A stretch of DNA of 32,596 bases from Lachnospiraceae bacterium (GCA_022769625.1 JALEJP010000026.1:1-32596); one strand, 5' to 3'. Counted from the first letter of the stretch, positions 15,881 to 23,896 are shown. Made by a program: numbers and translations. Notes: generated from the letters alone by a model not told the origin.

Positions 15881-18523
15881 GTGAGAGCATATGGAGTAAA
15901 TGAGCTGCGTAAGATGTTCCTGGAATTTTTTGAGAGCAAGGGACATCTGGCAATGAAGAGTTTTTCACTGATACCGCATAATGATAAGAGTCTTTTGATT
16001 ATCAATTCTGGTATGGCACCGCTGAAACCGTATTTTACAGGGGCGGAGAAGCCGCCAAGGACACGTGTGACCACCTGTCAGAAGTGTATCCGTACCGGTG
16101 ATATCGAAAATGTGGGAAAGACAGCAAGACATGGTACCTTCTTTGAGATGCTTGGAAACTTTTCTTTTGGAGATTATTTCAAGCATGAGGCCATTGCATG
16201 GTCCTGGGAATTTCTGACCCAGGTGGTTGGACTGGATCCGGAAAGACTGTATCCGTCTATTTATGAGAATGATGACGAGGCTTTTGAGATCTGGAACAAA
16301 GAGATCGGTATCGCACCGGAACGTATTTTCCGTTTTGGTAAGGAAGATAATTTCTGGGAGCATGGCGCAGGCCCCTGCGGCCCCTGTTCTGAGATCTATT
16401 ATGACCGCGGTGAAAAATATGGATGCGGCAAGCCGGGCTGCACCGTTGGCTGTGACTGTGACCGGTATATGGAAGTCTGGAATAACGTATTTACCCAGTT
16501 TGATAATGACGGGGAAGGCAATTACACCGCGCTGAAACAGAAAAATATCGATACCGGTATGGGACTGGAGCGTCTGGCTGTGGTTGTTCAGGATGTGGAT
16601 TCTATTTTTGATGTGGATACGCTTCAGGCTCTGCGCAACAAGGTCTGTGAATTTGCAAAGGTTGAATATAAGAGCGATGAGGCAAAGGATGTATCGATCC
16701 GTCTCATCACGGATCATATCCGCTCTGCGACGTTTATGATCTCCGACGGTATTATGCCAACAAACGAAGGCCGCGGCTATGTGCTGCGCCGCCTGATCCG
16801 CCGCGCTGCGCGTCACGGAAGACTGCTTGGCATTGAGGGAAGCTTCCTTGGAAAACTCAGCGAGACCGTGATCGAGGGCTCAAAGGACGGATATCCGGAG
16901 CTTGAGGAAAAGAAAGAGTTTATCTTTAAGGTTCTCGCAAAAGAGGAAGAAAAATTCAACAAGACCATCGATCAGGGTCTGAATATTCTGGCTGGTATGG
17001 AAGCCAATATGCAGGAAAAGGGAGAGAAGGTGCTTTCCGGTACCAATGCCTTTGTACTGTATGATACCTATGGATTCCCGCTGGATCTGACCAAGGAGAT
17101 TCTGGAAGAAAAGGGCTGCACCATTGATGAGAAGGCTTTCCAGGAAGCCATGGAGGAGCAGCGTACAAAAGCAAGAAATGCCCGTGAGACCACCAACTAC
17201 ATGGGTGCGGATGCTACGGTTTACGATGAGATCGATCCGTCTGTCACCACAGAATTTGTAGGTTACGACAGTCTGGTAGGTCAGTCACAGATCACCGTCC
17301 TGACCACGGACAAAGAGCTGGCTGATGCCGTATCGGATGGGGAACATGCAACCATCTTTGTGGAAAAAACGCCGTTTTATGCAACCATGGGCGGGCAGGA
17401 AGGCGATACCGGTGTAATCTGCACGGAGGATGCGGAGTTTGTGGTTGAAGATACCATCAAGCTGCTTGGCGGCAAGGTAGGTCATGTGGGCCGTGTGACA
17501 AAAGGCATGTTTAAGGTCGGTGACACCGTGACACTGAAGGTTGCCGAAGCGGCAAGAGCCAATACCTGTAAAAACCACAGTGCAACCCACCTTCTGCAGA
17601 AAGCATTGAAGACTGTGCTTGGAAACCATGTAGAGCAGAAAGGTTCTCTTGTGACACCGGACCGACTTCGTTTTGACTTTGCGCATTTTGAAGCGATGAC
17701 CCCGGAGGAGATTGCTTCGGTGGAGGCTCTGGTGAATAAGGAGATCCAGGAAAATCTTCCGGTTGTGACTCAGATCATGAACATTGAAGAGGCAAAGAAG
17801 ACAGGAGCTATGGCACTGTTCGGAGAGAAATATTCCGAGAATGTGCGTGTGGTTTCCATGGGTGACTTCTCAAAAGAGCTTTGCGGCGGTACCCACGTGG
17901 CCAATACAGGCGTGATCTCCGCATTCAAGATTGTTTCCGAGGCAGGTATTGCAGCCGGAGTGAGACGTATTGAGGCGCTGACCGGTGAAGGTGTGTTTGC
18001 ATATTATAGAGATGTGGAGGCAAGACTTGCACAGGCGGCAGCGATGCTGAAGTCAGGCACACATGAGGTTTGTGACAAGATCGCTCATCTGCAGGCCGAG
18101 ATCAAGACCCTGCAGAGCGAGAATGAATCCTTAAAGAGCAAGCTGGCCCAGGGTGCCCTTGGAAATGTCATGGATAAGGTGACAGAAGTCAAGGGAGTAA
18201 AACTTCTGGCAACCTCTGTGGAGGATGTGGATATGAACGGCCTGCGTGAGCTGGGAGACCAGCTGAAGGAAAAGCTTGGTGACGGTGTGATCGTACTGGC
18301 CTCCAACAACGGCGGTAAGGTATGTCTGATGGCTATGGTTACCGATGGTGCCCAGAAGAAAGGTGCGCATGCCGGAAACCTTGTGAAAGGGATGGCTCAG
18401 ATCGTAGGCGGTGGTGGCGGCGGCCGTCCGAATATGGCGCAGGCAGGAGGTAAAAATCCGGCCAGGATTCCGGAAGCAATCCAGGCAGCAGCAGGTATTC
18501 TGGAAAATCAGATCAAAGCCTGA
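15881..18523 (+). CDS. alaS: Alanyl-tRNA synthetase
   Basis: Charges tRNA(Ala) and hydrolyses mischarged Ser- and Gly-tRNA(Ala). The 880-aa length is full (about 875 aa in E. coli). The order is class II catalytic core (residues 1-240), tRNA-recognition helices, an editing domain with HSATH (about 563-567) and CGGTH zinc-site motifs, and a C-terminal DHHA1 domain with a glycine run followed by RPNMAQAGGK. The GTG start is chosen because a full AGGAGG lies 7 nt upstream and the product begins VRAYGVNELR as in relatives. A longer in-frame TTG start at 15857 has no ribosome binding site. No promoter or T-box is visible directly upstream. Confidence 0.96.
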   Translation: MRAYGVNELRKMFLEFFESKGHLAMKSFSLIPHNDKSLLIINSGMAPLKPYFTGAEKPPRTRVTTCQKCIRTGDIENVGKTARHGTFFEMLGNFSFGDYFKHEAIAWSWEFLTQVVGLDPERLYPSIYENDDEAFEIWNKEIGIAPERIFRFGKEDNFWEHGAGPCGPCSEIYYDRGEKYGCGKPGCTVGCDCDRYMEVWNNVFTQFDNDGEGNYTALKQKNIDTGMGLERLAVVVQDVDSIFDVDTLQALRNKVCEFAKVEYKSDEAKDVSIRLITDHIRSATFMISDGIMPTNEGRGYVLRRLIRRAARHGRLLGIEGSFLGKLSETVIEGSKDGYPELEEKKEFIFKVLAKEEEKFNKTIDQGLNILAGMEANMQEKGEKVLSGTNAFVLYDTYGFPLDLTKEILEEKGCTIDEKAFQEAMEEQRTKARNARETTNYMGADATVYDEIDPSVTTEFVGYDSLVGQSQITVLTTDKELADAVSDGEHATIFVEKTPFYATMGGQEGDTGVICTEDAEFVVEDTIKLLGGKVGHVGRVTKGMFKVGDTVTLKVAEAARANTCKNHSATHLLQKALKTVLGNHVEQKGSLVTPDRLRFDFAHFEAMTPEEIASVEALVNKEIQENLPVVTQIMNIEEAKKTGAMALFGEKYSENVRVVSMGDFSKELCGGTHVANTGVISAFKIVSEAGIAAGVRRIEALTGEGVFAYYRDVEARLAQAAAMLKSGTHEVCDKIAHLQAEIKTLQSENESLKSKLAQGALGNVMDKVTEVKGVKLLATSVEDVDMNGLRELGDQLKEKLGDGVIVLASNNGGKVCLMAMVTDGAQKKGAHAGNLVKGMAQIVGGGGGGRPNMAQAGGKNPARIPEAIQAAAGILENQIKA

Positions 18524-18540
18524 AAAAAATGAAAAATATG

Positions 18541-18568
18541 GTCAAGAAAAAAGAAGAAAAATCTTGAC
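18541..18568 (+). other. Inverted repeat overlapping the rpsU -35
   Basis: GTCAAGA (18541-18547) is the exact reverse complement of TCTTGAC (18562-18568), with a purine-rich 14-nt spacer. The right arm contains most of the rpsU -35 hexamer. No T-run follows, so it is a poor terminator for alaS; it could be an operator or chance. Confidence 0.4.
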
Positions 18569-18591
18569 GTTTCGAGAAAATATGCTATAAT
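18564..18591 (+). promoter_or_regulatory. Sigma-A promoter of rpsU
   Basis: TTGACG (18564-18569) and TATAAT (18586-18591) have 16-nt spacing, and TGC directly precedes the -10 (extended -10). This fits the high expression expected of a ribosomal protein gene. Confidence 0.88.
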
Positions 18592-18667
18592 ATCAGAAGT
18601 GCAATAAAATACCCAGACAGTTGTATTATGCACAATCTACAACTGGAGGGAGGTTAGGTGTGAAATT

Positions 18668-18844
18668 ATGTCAAATGTAATCGTAAAAGAAAACGAGACT
18701 TTGGACAGCGCTTTACGCCGTTTCAAAAGAAACTGCGCAAAGGCTGGTATTCAGCAGGAAATTCGTAAGAGAGAACATTACGAAAAACCCAGCGTGAGAA
18801 GAAAAAAGAAATCCGAAGCAGCGCGCAAGCGTAAATACAACTAA
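18668..18844 (+). CDS. rpsU: 30S ribosomal protein S21
   Basis: This 58-aa basic protein binds the small ribosomal subunit near the 3' end of 16S rRNA. The sequence [20 protein letters not shown], followed by [17 protein letters not shown] and a Lys/Arg-rich tail ([14 protein letters not shown]), is characteristic of S21. The length is typical for Firmicutes (57-58 aa). A GGAGGGAGG tract lies a little further upstream than usual. It is a single-gene transcript, with its own promoter and its own terminator. Confidence 0.97.
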   Translation: MSNVIVKENETLDSALRRFKRNCAKAGIQQEIRKREHYEKPSVRRKKKSEAARKRKYN

Positions 18845-18856
18845 AATATGTGCAGG

Positions 18857-18890
18857 TGAACCTCTGACAGAGATGTCAGAGGTTTTCTTT
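18857..18890 (+). terminator. rpsU terminator
   Basis: ACCTCTGACA pairs with TGTCAGAGGT around a GAGA tetraloop and is followed by TTTCTTT. It is a strong rho-independent terminator 15 nt after the stop. Confidence 0.93.
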
Positions 18891-18924
18891 ATGATATAGG
18901 AAACTTCGTTTCCTATATCATAAA
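18888..18924. repeat. Perfect 17-bp-arm palindrome
   Basis: TTTATGATATAGGAAAC and its exact reverse complement are separated only by TTC. It begins where the rpsU terminator ends. A second small hairpin, TGCACA/TGTGCA (18938-18952), follows. With the next 300 bp it forms a gene-free composite region. It could be the end of a small mobile element or a second, bidirectional terminator, though T-runs are short. Confidence 0.7.
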
Positions 18925-19033
18925 ACGCTTTGCGGGATGCACACGATGTGCAGTTTTGATGACCAATTTTTATACTCCGGCAGGGGAATGAGAGGACAGG
19001 CATAAATTATGGAATTCTTGTTTATACTGGTAG

Positions 19034-19098
19034 TATGATACCAGGGTCAAAAGGTCATGCTGTTCATGCTTGCATGAAAAAGCATGACTTTGAGACCC
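19034..19098 (+). repeat. TATGATACCAGGGTC-headed long hairpin before structured repeat copy 2
   Basis: The box TATGATACCAGGGTCAAA (19034-19051) leads into an imperfect hairpin. GGGTC (19044-19048) pairs with GACCC (19094-19098) and GTCATGCT (19054-19061) pairs with AGCATGAC (19081-19088). The loop holds a further CATGC/GCATG hairpin. The head box also occurs at 259-276 and, with one change, at 20461-20478. Confidence 0.65.
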
Positions 19099-19116
19099 AC
19101 AAAACATGAGAAAGTA

Positions 19117-19231
19117 GCCATTTTTCGTAGAAAAATGAGCGGATTTCGATTGTTTTCAGGATTTCGTGAGCGTGATACGCGGAGAAATCCGTAGGTATCT
19201 GGGGGGTCAATGACTTTTGACCCCAACATCA
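19117..19231 (+). repeat. Structured dispersed repeat, copy 2
   Basis: This is the second copy of the block at 141-254. The three hairpins are all kept: CATTTTTC/GAAAAATG; GCGGATTTC/GAAATCCGT, where one arm changed C to T and turned a G-C pair into G-U; and GGGGTCAA/TTGACCCC. The remaining differences fall in loops. It ends 26 nt before the galE start codon. The whole stretch 18845-19257 holds no gene; the minus-strand frame across 19047-19232 runs through the repeat and has no support. Confidence 0.78.
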
Positions 19232-19257
19232 TATTATTATTTCAGGAGGGAAACATT

Positions 19258-20274
19258 ATGAGAATTTTAGTAACCGGCGGAGCTGGATATATCGGAAGCC
19301 ATACCTGCGTAGAACTGCTGAATGAAGGCTACGAGGTTGTTATCGTGGACAACCTGTACAATGCCAATAAAAAAGCAGTAGACCGCGTGGAAGAGATCAC
19401 AGGCAAAAAGGTAACCTTCTATGAGGCGGATATCTGTGACAAAGAAGCGATGGATGCTATTTTTGAGAAGGAAAAAGTAGATGCAGTGATTCATTTTGCC
19501 GGCCTGAAGGCAGTGGGTGAGTCCGTTTCCAAACCGGTAGAGTACTACCAGAACAACATCGCCGGCACACTGACCCTGTGCGATTCCATGAGAAATCACG
19601 GCGTAAAGAACATCATTTTCAGTTCTTCCGCAACCGTATACGGCGATCCGGCTATGATCCCGATTACCGAGGAGTGCCCGAAGGGTACCTGCACCAATCC
19701 GTATGGATGGACCAAATGGATGCTGGAGCAGATCCTGACCGATATCCAGAAATCGGATCCGGAATGGAACGTGATCCTGCTTCGTTACTTCAACCCGATC
19801 GGCGCACACAAGAGCGGCATGATCGGCGAAGATCCCAAGGGTATTCCGAACAATCTGCTTCCGTATGTAGCACAGGTTGCCATCGGCAAACTGGAGTGCC
19901 TGGGCGTTTTCGGTGATGACTATGACACACCGGACGGAACCGGCGTTCGTGACTACATTCACGTAGTAGACCTGGCACGCGGTCACGTGAAAGCAATCCA
20001 GAAACTGGCTGACAAAGAAGGCGTAAGCATCTACAACCTGGGTACCGGCAACGGCTACAGCGTACTGCAGGTGGTACACGCATTCGAAAAAGCATGCGGA
20101 CATCCGATCAAATATGCGATCAAAGAAAGAAGACCTGGTGATATTGCTATGTGCTACTGCGATCCGAAGAAAGCAAAAGACGAGCTTGGCTGGGTAGCAG
20201 AGTACGGTATCGAGGATATGTGCGCAGATTCCTGGAGATGGCAGAGCCAGAACCCCAACGGGTACAATGACTAA
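19258..20274 (+). CDS. galE: UDP-glucose 4-epimerase
   Basis: Interconverts UDP-glucose and UDP-galactose, in galactose use (Leloir pathway) and in supplying UDP-galactose for surface glycans. It is a 338-aa short-chain dehydrogenase/reductase of normal GalE length. The NAD-binding TGGAGYIGSH motif is at residues 6-15 and the catalytic pair is Y149 and K153 (YGWTK), with a serine in SSSATVYG. The ATG has AGGAGG upstream; a longer in-frame version from 19210 would translate the end of the repeat and is rejected. No other gal genes are adjacent. Codon choice is rich in C-ending codons, which suggests high expression. Confidence 0.96.
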   Translation: MRILVTGGAGYIGSHTCVELLNEGYEVVIVDNLYNANKKAVDRVEEITGKKVTFYEADICDKEAMDAIFEKEKVDAVIHFAGLKAVGESVSKPVEYYQNNIAGTLTLCDSMRNHGVKNIIFSSSATVYGDPAMIPITEECPKGTCTNPYGWTKWMLEQILTDIQKSDPEWNVILLRYFNPIGAHKSGMIGEDPKGIPNNLLPYVAQVAIGKLECLGVFGDDYDTPDGTGVRDYIHVVDLARGHVKAIQKLADKEGVSIYNLGTGNGYSVLQVVHAFEKACGHPIKYAIKERRPGDIAMCYCDPKKAKDELGWVAEYGIEDMCADSWRWQSQNPNGYND

Positions 20275-20295
20275 GCAGCTCATGTAATGAAGAGA

Positions 20296-20327
20296 AGACC
20301 TCATCCTTTCGATGGGGTCTTTTTTTC
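20296..20327 (+). terminator. galE terminator
   Basis: AGACCTCATC pairs with GATGGGGTCT (one G-U) around CTTTC and is followed by seven or more T. Confidence 0.92.
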
Positions 20328-20373
20328 GGCCTTCCCGCATATTCCTGCAAGTGTGAATTTTATGTGTTTCCTA

Positions 20374-20402
20374 TTGAAATCTACCATTTTTCCCATTATA
20401 AT
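20374..20402 (+). promoter_or_regulatory. Sigma-A promoter of the NlpC/P60 gene
   Basis: TTGAAA (20374-20379) and consensus TATAAT (20397-20402) are separated by 17 nt. The predicted transcript begins near 20409, giving a leader of about 130 nt. Confidence 0.85.
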
Positions 20403-20410
20403 TAAAAAAT

Positions 20411-20443
20411 ATGAGCCAAGGGAAAAATCGACGTTAGGCTCAT
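20411..20443 (+). other. 5'-end hairpin in the NlpC/P60 leader
   Basis: ATGAGCC (20411-20417) pairs exactly with GGCTCAT (20437-20443), placing a stem-loop at the very 5' end of the predicted transcript. It may stabilise the mRNA. Confidence 0.5.
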
Positions 20444-20460
20444 TTGTCGGGTAACTCAAA

Positions 20461-20490
20461 TATGATATCAGGGTCAAAGACTTTTGACCC
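20461..20490 (+). repeat. Minimal TATGATAtCAGGGTCAAA hairpin, third site
   Basis: TATGATATCA is followed by GGGTCAAA (20471-20478) and TTTGACCC (20483-20490). This is a short form of the box and hairpin found in the two structured repeats, lacking the CATTTTTC and GCGGATTTC parts. It sits in the leader 50 nt before the start codon. Confidence 0.65.
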
Positions 20491-20540
20491 ATGATGCCGG
20501 AGGGATAGTTGACAGGGCAACAAATGGAAGGGTTTCATGA

Positions 20541-22292
20541 ATGAAAAATAAGTATTTGTATAAATTAGGCTGCGTTGTGCTGGCCGGCAGTATGCTGCTG
20601 TCCATGCCTGCTGTGGCCACTGCGGCACAGCAGGAGCCATATACGGAGGTACTGCTTCCTGAGAGCGAGTCGGAGACGGATTCTTTAAAGGATCTGCCGG
20701 AGCTGGAAACGTCGGAGACGGATCCGACGGAGACACCGGACATTCCGGTTGAGACGGAAAAACAGACGGATGCGGTTTCGAGAACGGATGAAATTTCGGA
20801 CATCGGTCTGGCACCGGGAGAGGAGTCGGAGAAGAATGCCGGTGGCAATGCTTCCGTTCCGCTGCAGCTTCCGGGAACAGAGCAGGATGGTTCCGAAAAT
20901 CAGGAGCAGAAACGCGGTTCGACGACTGTCAAGGAGATAGCGGATGAGGGAAGTACCATCCAGAAACCGGATGGGGAGGAAACGCAGACGGATCACTCGG
21001 ATGCGGCAGCCGGATATACTTCCAATATCATTGCAGGGAATGACATCTATCTGGGTGAGCTCTCAGACGAGTATGGTCTTACCTTTGCAGAACGGTTCGA
21101 GACGATCATGGACGGGATCGAGGAGGATTATCGTGCTTTTCTGGAGTATCCGGAGGAGTTTGTGGCGGAGAACTGGCAGGATGTTCTGGCCGTTTACGTG
21201 CTGCGTCACGGGATGGACGAGGGAGGCATCACACTCAATGCCAAATGCAGAGATGAGCTGGAGAAGATCTTTTTCCTGATGAATATAAGGAGCAATTCTG
21301 CCATGCTGCGCAGACTGGAGGCTGAGCAGAGCGGCGAGGCGGACGCGGCGGCGAAGGCTGCTATCGAGACAGCCCGCGCAGAGGCACAGTCTGCAGAGGA
21401 GAAAGCAGAAAAGGATGTCCAGCCTGCAGAGGAGAAAACAGAAGAGGATACCCAGGCGGCAGAGAGCACAGAAGAGAAGACAGCAGAGGAGAGCCCTGCA
21501 GCGGATGATTCCGGTGCGGTGCGGACAAACCGGCGTGCGGCAGGCAGCAAAGCTTCCGACGGAGAAAAACAAGACTCTGAGCTGGCAAAAGAAGATTCAG
21601 AGACGGAAAAAGAAGACTCTGAGACAGAGAAGGAAACTTATGCGCTGACGGTGGAGGATTATATTACACTTTACGGCGCGGAGGATGAGGAAAAGGAGCT
21701 TCTGGAGAAATATACTTCCACCGAATGCCGACAGCTCTGTGCGATTGTCACAGCGGCAAAAGGGTTTGTGCGCGGTGAGGCGGGGGAAGGCGTAAGCGAA
21801 GAGCGGATCGCCATCGTTTCTGCAGCCTGCAGCCTGATCGGAAAAGTCGGCTATTTCTGGGGCGGCAAATCCTATGCCATGGGCTGGGATGACCGATGGG
21901 GAGATCCCATGACGGTTTCTGCCTCGGGAAGTCGAAGCAGCGGTACGGTCCGTTCCTACGGTCTGGACTGCAGCGGTTTTGTGGCGTGGTCCTACTACAA
22001 CGGCCTGAATGGAAAAGATGCAGGGATCGGCAATCATACCACGACCCAGTGGGATGCCACTGAGATGGTGGACAGCCGGAAAGCAAAACCAGGTGATCTG
22101 GTATTTTATCGCCCCGGCAGCGCAGGGGACGACAACCATGTGGGCATTGTGATCGGCGTTAATGATAATGGCAGTCTTCTGGTGGCACATTGTTCCTCCA
22201 GTCAGAATGGCGTAGTAACCGGCGAAGCATGGTCTGCGGGATTTCAGTATGTCCGCAGCCCGATCGGACTGGATGATGAAACCTCAGGTTGA
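20541..22292 (+). CDS. Secreted NlpC/P60 (C40) peptidase with long acidic linker
   Basis: Probable cell-wall gamma-D-glutamyl-diamino-acid endopeptidase. A signal peptide (1-28, ending ATAA) is followed by an acidic Ser/Thr/Glu-rich region (about 30-150) and a helical segment (about 165-265). Next is a low-complexity Ala/Glu/Lys/Asp linker (about 265-370) with repeats such as AEEKAEKD and KEDSETEKEDSETEKE. The C-terminal NlpC/P60 domain (about 420-575) contains the catalytic C477 (in YGLDCSGFVAW) and H533 (in DDNHVGIV). No LPXTG or SH3b wall-binding domain is seen. The start at 20541 is followed by the signal peptide; an ATG at 20537 is closed by a stop after four codons. The acidic linker may give coiled-coil contacts or act as a wall spacer. 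Confidence 0.88.
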   Translation: MKNKYLYKLGCVVLAGSMLLSMPAVATAAQQEPYTEVLLPESESETDSLKDLPELETSETDPTETPDIPVETEKQTDAVSRTDEISDIGLAPGEESEKNAGGNASVPLQLPGTEQDGSENQEQKRGSTTVKEIADEGSTIQKPDGEETQTDHSDAAAGYTSNIIAGNDIYLGELSDEYGLTFAERFETIMDGIEEDYRAFLEYPEEFVAENWQDVLAVYVLRHGMDEGGITLNAKCRDELEKIFFLMNIRSNSAMLRRLEAEQSGEADAAAKAAIETARAEAQSAEEKAEKDVQPAEEKTEEDTQAAESTEEKTAEESPAADDSGAVRTNRRAAGSKASDGEKQDSELAKEDSETEKEDSETEKETYALTVEDYITLYGAEDEEKELLEKYTSTECRQLCAIVTAAKGFVRGEAGEGVSEERIAIVSAACSLIGKVGYFWGGKSYAMGWDDRWGDPMTVSASGSRSSGTVRSYGLDCSGFVAWSYYNGLNGKDAGIGNHTTTQWDATEMVDSRKAKPGDLVFYRPGSAGDDNHVGIVIGVNDNGSLLVAHCSSSQNGVVTGEAWSAGFQYVRSPIGLDDETSG

Positions 22293-22317
22293 CAAATTTT
22301 GACAGCGCTGTTATTAT
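22289..22317 (+). promoter_or_regulatory. Sigma-A promoter of glnA
   Basis: Consensus TTGACA (22289-22294), 17-nt spacer, TATTAT (22312-22317). The -35 overlaps the stop codon of the preceding gene. Transcription should start near 22324, at the foot of the attenuator hairpin. Confidence 0.85.
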
Positions 22318-22323
22318 GTTAAA

Positions 22324-22366
22324 AGAACAAGGGCGTTCTGATTTATTCAGTGCACCCTTTTTTTGT
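22324..22366 (+). promoter_or_regulatory. glnA leader attenuator: ANTAR-type hexaloop hairpin overlapping a terminator
   Basis: AGAAC (22324-22328) and GTTCT (22335-22339) form a stem closing the six-base loop AAGGGC, which has A at position 1 and G at position 4 as in known ANTAR-protein target loops. The loop's AAGGG is also the 5' arm of a terminator: AAGGG (22329-22333) pairs with CCCTT (22355-22359), with CTGA/TCAG inside and a T-run after. The two folds exclude each other, so a protein holding the hexaloop hairpin would antiterminate. Only one clean hexaloop is visible; characterised ANTAR targets have two. It also ends transcripts from the NlpC/P60 gene. Confidence 0.75.
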
Positions 22367-22487
22367 TACATAGAGAATTCCTTTGTAACAAAAGCACTCC
22401 GTGCAGACGATGATCCATGTGATTTATGAGCTTTGAAGTTCTGAAATACAGAAAAATGGATAAAATGAAACGAATACACAGACACAC

Positions 22488-22505
22488 CGCCGCGCAGCCG
22501 GCGGA
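22488..22505 (+). other. GC-rich hairpin just before the glnA ribosome binding site
   Basis: CCGCC and GGCGG flank GCGCAGCC, ending about 6 nt before AAGGAG. It could tune translation. The rest of the leader (22367-22522) also holds a GTTACA/TGTAAC inverted repeat but no gene I can support. Confidence 0.35.
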
Positions 22506-22522
22506 CGATGAAGGAGTAGAAT

Positions 22523-23851
22523 ATGAAGTATACAAAACAGGATGTATTGCGCCTCGTGCAGGAGGAAGACGTAGAATTTATACGTCTTCAGTTCACCGAC
22601 ATGTTCGGTACGCTGAAAAATGTGGCGATCACCTCCAGCCAGCTTGAAAAAGCCCTGGACAATAAATGTATGTTTGACGGTTCCTCAATCGAGGGCTTTG
22701 TCCGCATTGAGGAGTCGGATATGTATCTTTATCCGGATCTGGACACACTGGTGGTATTTCCGTGGCGCCCCCAACAGGGAAAGGTGGCACGTCTGATCTG
22801 CGATGTCTACCGTCCAAATGGACAGCCGTTCGAGGGAGATCCGCGTTATATCCTGAAGAGGGTTCTGGAAAAGGCAAAGAACATGGGCTGTCAGTTTGAC
22901 GTGGGACCGGAATGTGAGTTTTTCCTGTATCACACCGATGACAATGGACAGCCTACTACGGTAACCCATGAAAGAGCCGGATATTTTGATCTGGGTCCGG
23001 TGGATCTGGGGGAAAATGCAAGACGTGACATGGTGCTTACGCTGGAGGATATGGGATTTGAGATCGAAGCTTCCCATCATGAGGTGGCACCGGCACAGCA
23101 CGAGATTGATTTCCGTTATGACGAGGCACTTACCACAGCAGATAATATCATGACGTTCAAGCTGGCTGTGAAAACCATTGCAAAACGTCACGGCCTCCAT
23201 GCAAGCTTTATGCCAAAACCAAAGACGGGCATCAATGGCTCCGGTATGCATATCAACATGTCCCTCTCCAGAGACGGCAAAAATATTTTTGCAGATGAGA
23301 GCGATCCCATGGGGCTGAGCAAAGAAGCCTATTATTTTATCGGAGGACTGATGAAGCACATCAAAGGAATGTGCGCGATCACCAATCCTCTGGTTAATTC
23401 CTATAAAAGACTGGTTCCGGGCTTTGAGGCCCCGGTTTATATCGCATGGTCAGCAACCAATCGCAGTCCGCTGATCCGCATTCCGGCGGAGCGCGGAGAG
23501 GGCACACGCATTGAACTGCGCTGTCCGGATCCGTCCGCAAACCCGTATCTGGTGCTGGCTGTCTGCCTGGCAGCCGGTCTGGACGGCATTGAGAATCAGA
23601 TCATGCCGCCGGCAGGCGTGGATAAAAATATCTTTTCCATGACAGAGGAACAGAAGGATGCGGAGGGCATTGATTCACTGCCAAACAACCTTCTGGAAGC
23701 GATCCATGAGCTGGAAAAAGATGATCTGGTGAAAGAAGTGCTGGGTGACCATGCATACAGCCGTTATATTATGGCGAAAAAGCAGGAGTGGGCTCAATAC
23801 TGCAGCCAGGTATCAAACTGGGAGCTGGAGCAATATCTTTACCGTATTTAA
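22523..23851 (+). CDS. glnA: Glutamine synthetase, type I
   Basis: ATP-dependent synthesis of glutamine from glutamate and ammonia. The 442-aa length is that of the Gram-positive GSI-alpha class, which is not adenylylated. Visible motifs are the N-terminal DGSSIEGF (52-59), the active-site [21 protein letters not shown], the [14 protein letters not shown] substrate loop and [16 protein letters not shown]. The ATG follows AAGGAG with 7 nt spacing. It lies behind a promoter and attenuator and is followed 45 nt downstream by an ANTAR antiterminator gene. The same glnA-antiterminator pairing is known in solventogenic clostridia (glnA-nitR), so autogenous control by nitrogen status is likely here. 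Confidence 0.97.
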   Translation: MKYTKQDVLRLVQEEDVEFIRLQFTDMFGTLKNVAITSSQLEKALDNKCMFDGSSIEGFVRIEESDMYLYPDLDTLVVFPWRPQQGKVARLICDVYRPNGQPFEGDPRYILKRVLEKAKNMGCQFDVGPECEFFLYHTDDNGQPTTVTHERAGYFDLGPVDLGENARRDMVLTLEDMGFEIEASHHEVAPAQHEIDFRYDEALTTADNIMTFKLAVKTIAKRHGLHASFMPKPKTGINGSGMHINMSLSRDGKNIFADESDPMGLSKEAYYFIGGLMKHIKGMCAITNPLVNSYKRLVPGFEAPVYIAWSATNRSPLIRIPAERGEGTRIELRCPDPSANPYLVLAVCLAAGLDGIENQIMPPAGVDKNIFSMTEEQKDAEGIDSLPNNLLEAIHELEKDDLVKEVLGDHAYSRYIMAKKQEWAQYCSQVSNWELEQYLYRI

Positions 23852-23896
23852 CTTCTCCCTTGGCAGATCAGACGGACAGAAACGGGAGGGGTCAGG

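Noticed and set aside
19047-19232. 61-aa minus-strand reading frame between rpsU and galE
   Set aside because: It runs through the structured repeat, has no ribosome binding site and no recognisable protein features; the repeat explains the sequence.
19267-20340. 357-aa minus-strand frame opposite galE
   Set aside because: It is the long antisense shadow of a biased-codon gene; the plus strand encodes GalE with all catalytic motifs.
22426-22647. 73-aa plus-strand frame in the glnA leader
   Set aside because: It overlaps the glnA start in another frame, has no ribosome binding site and reads as basic, low-complexity shadow sequence.
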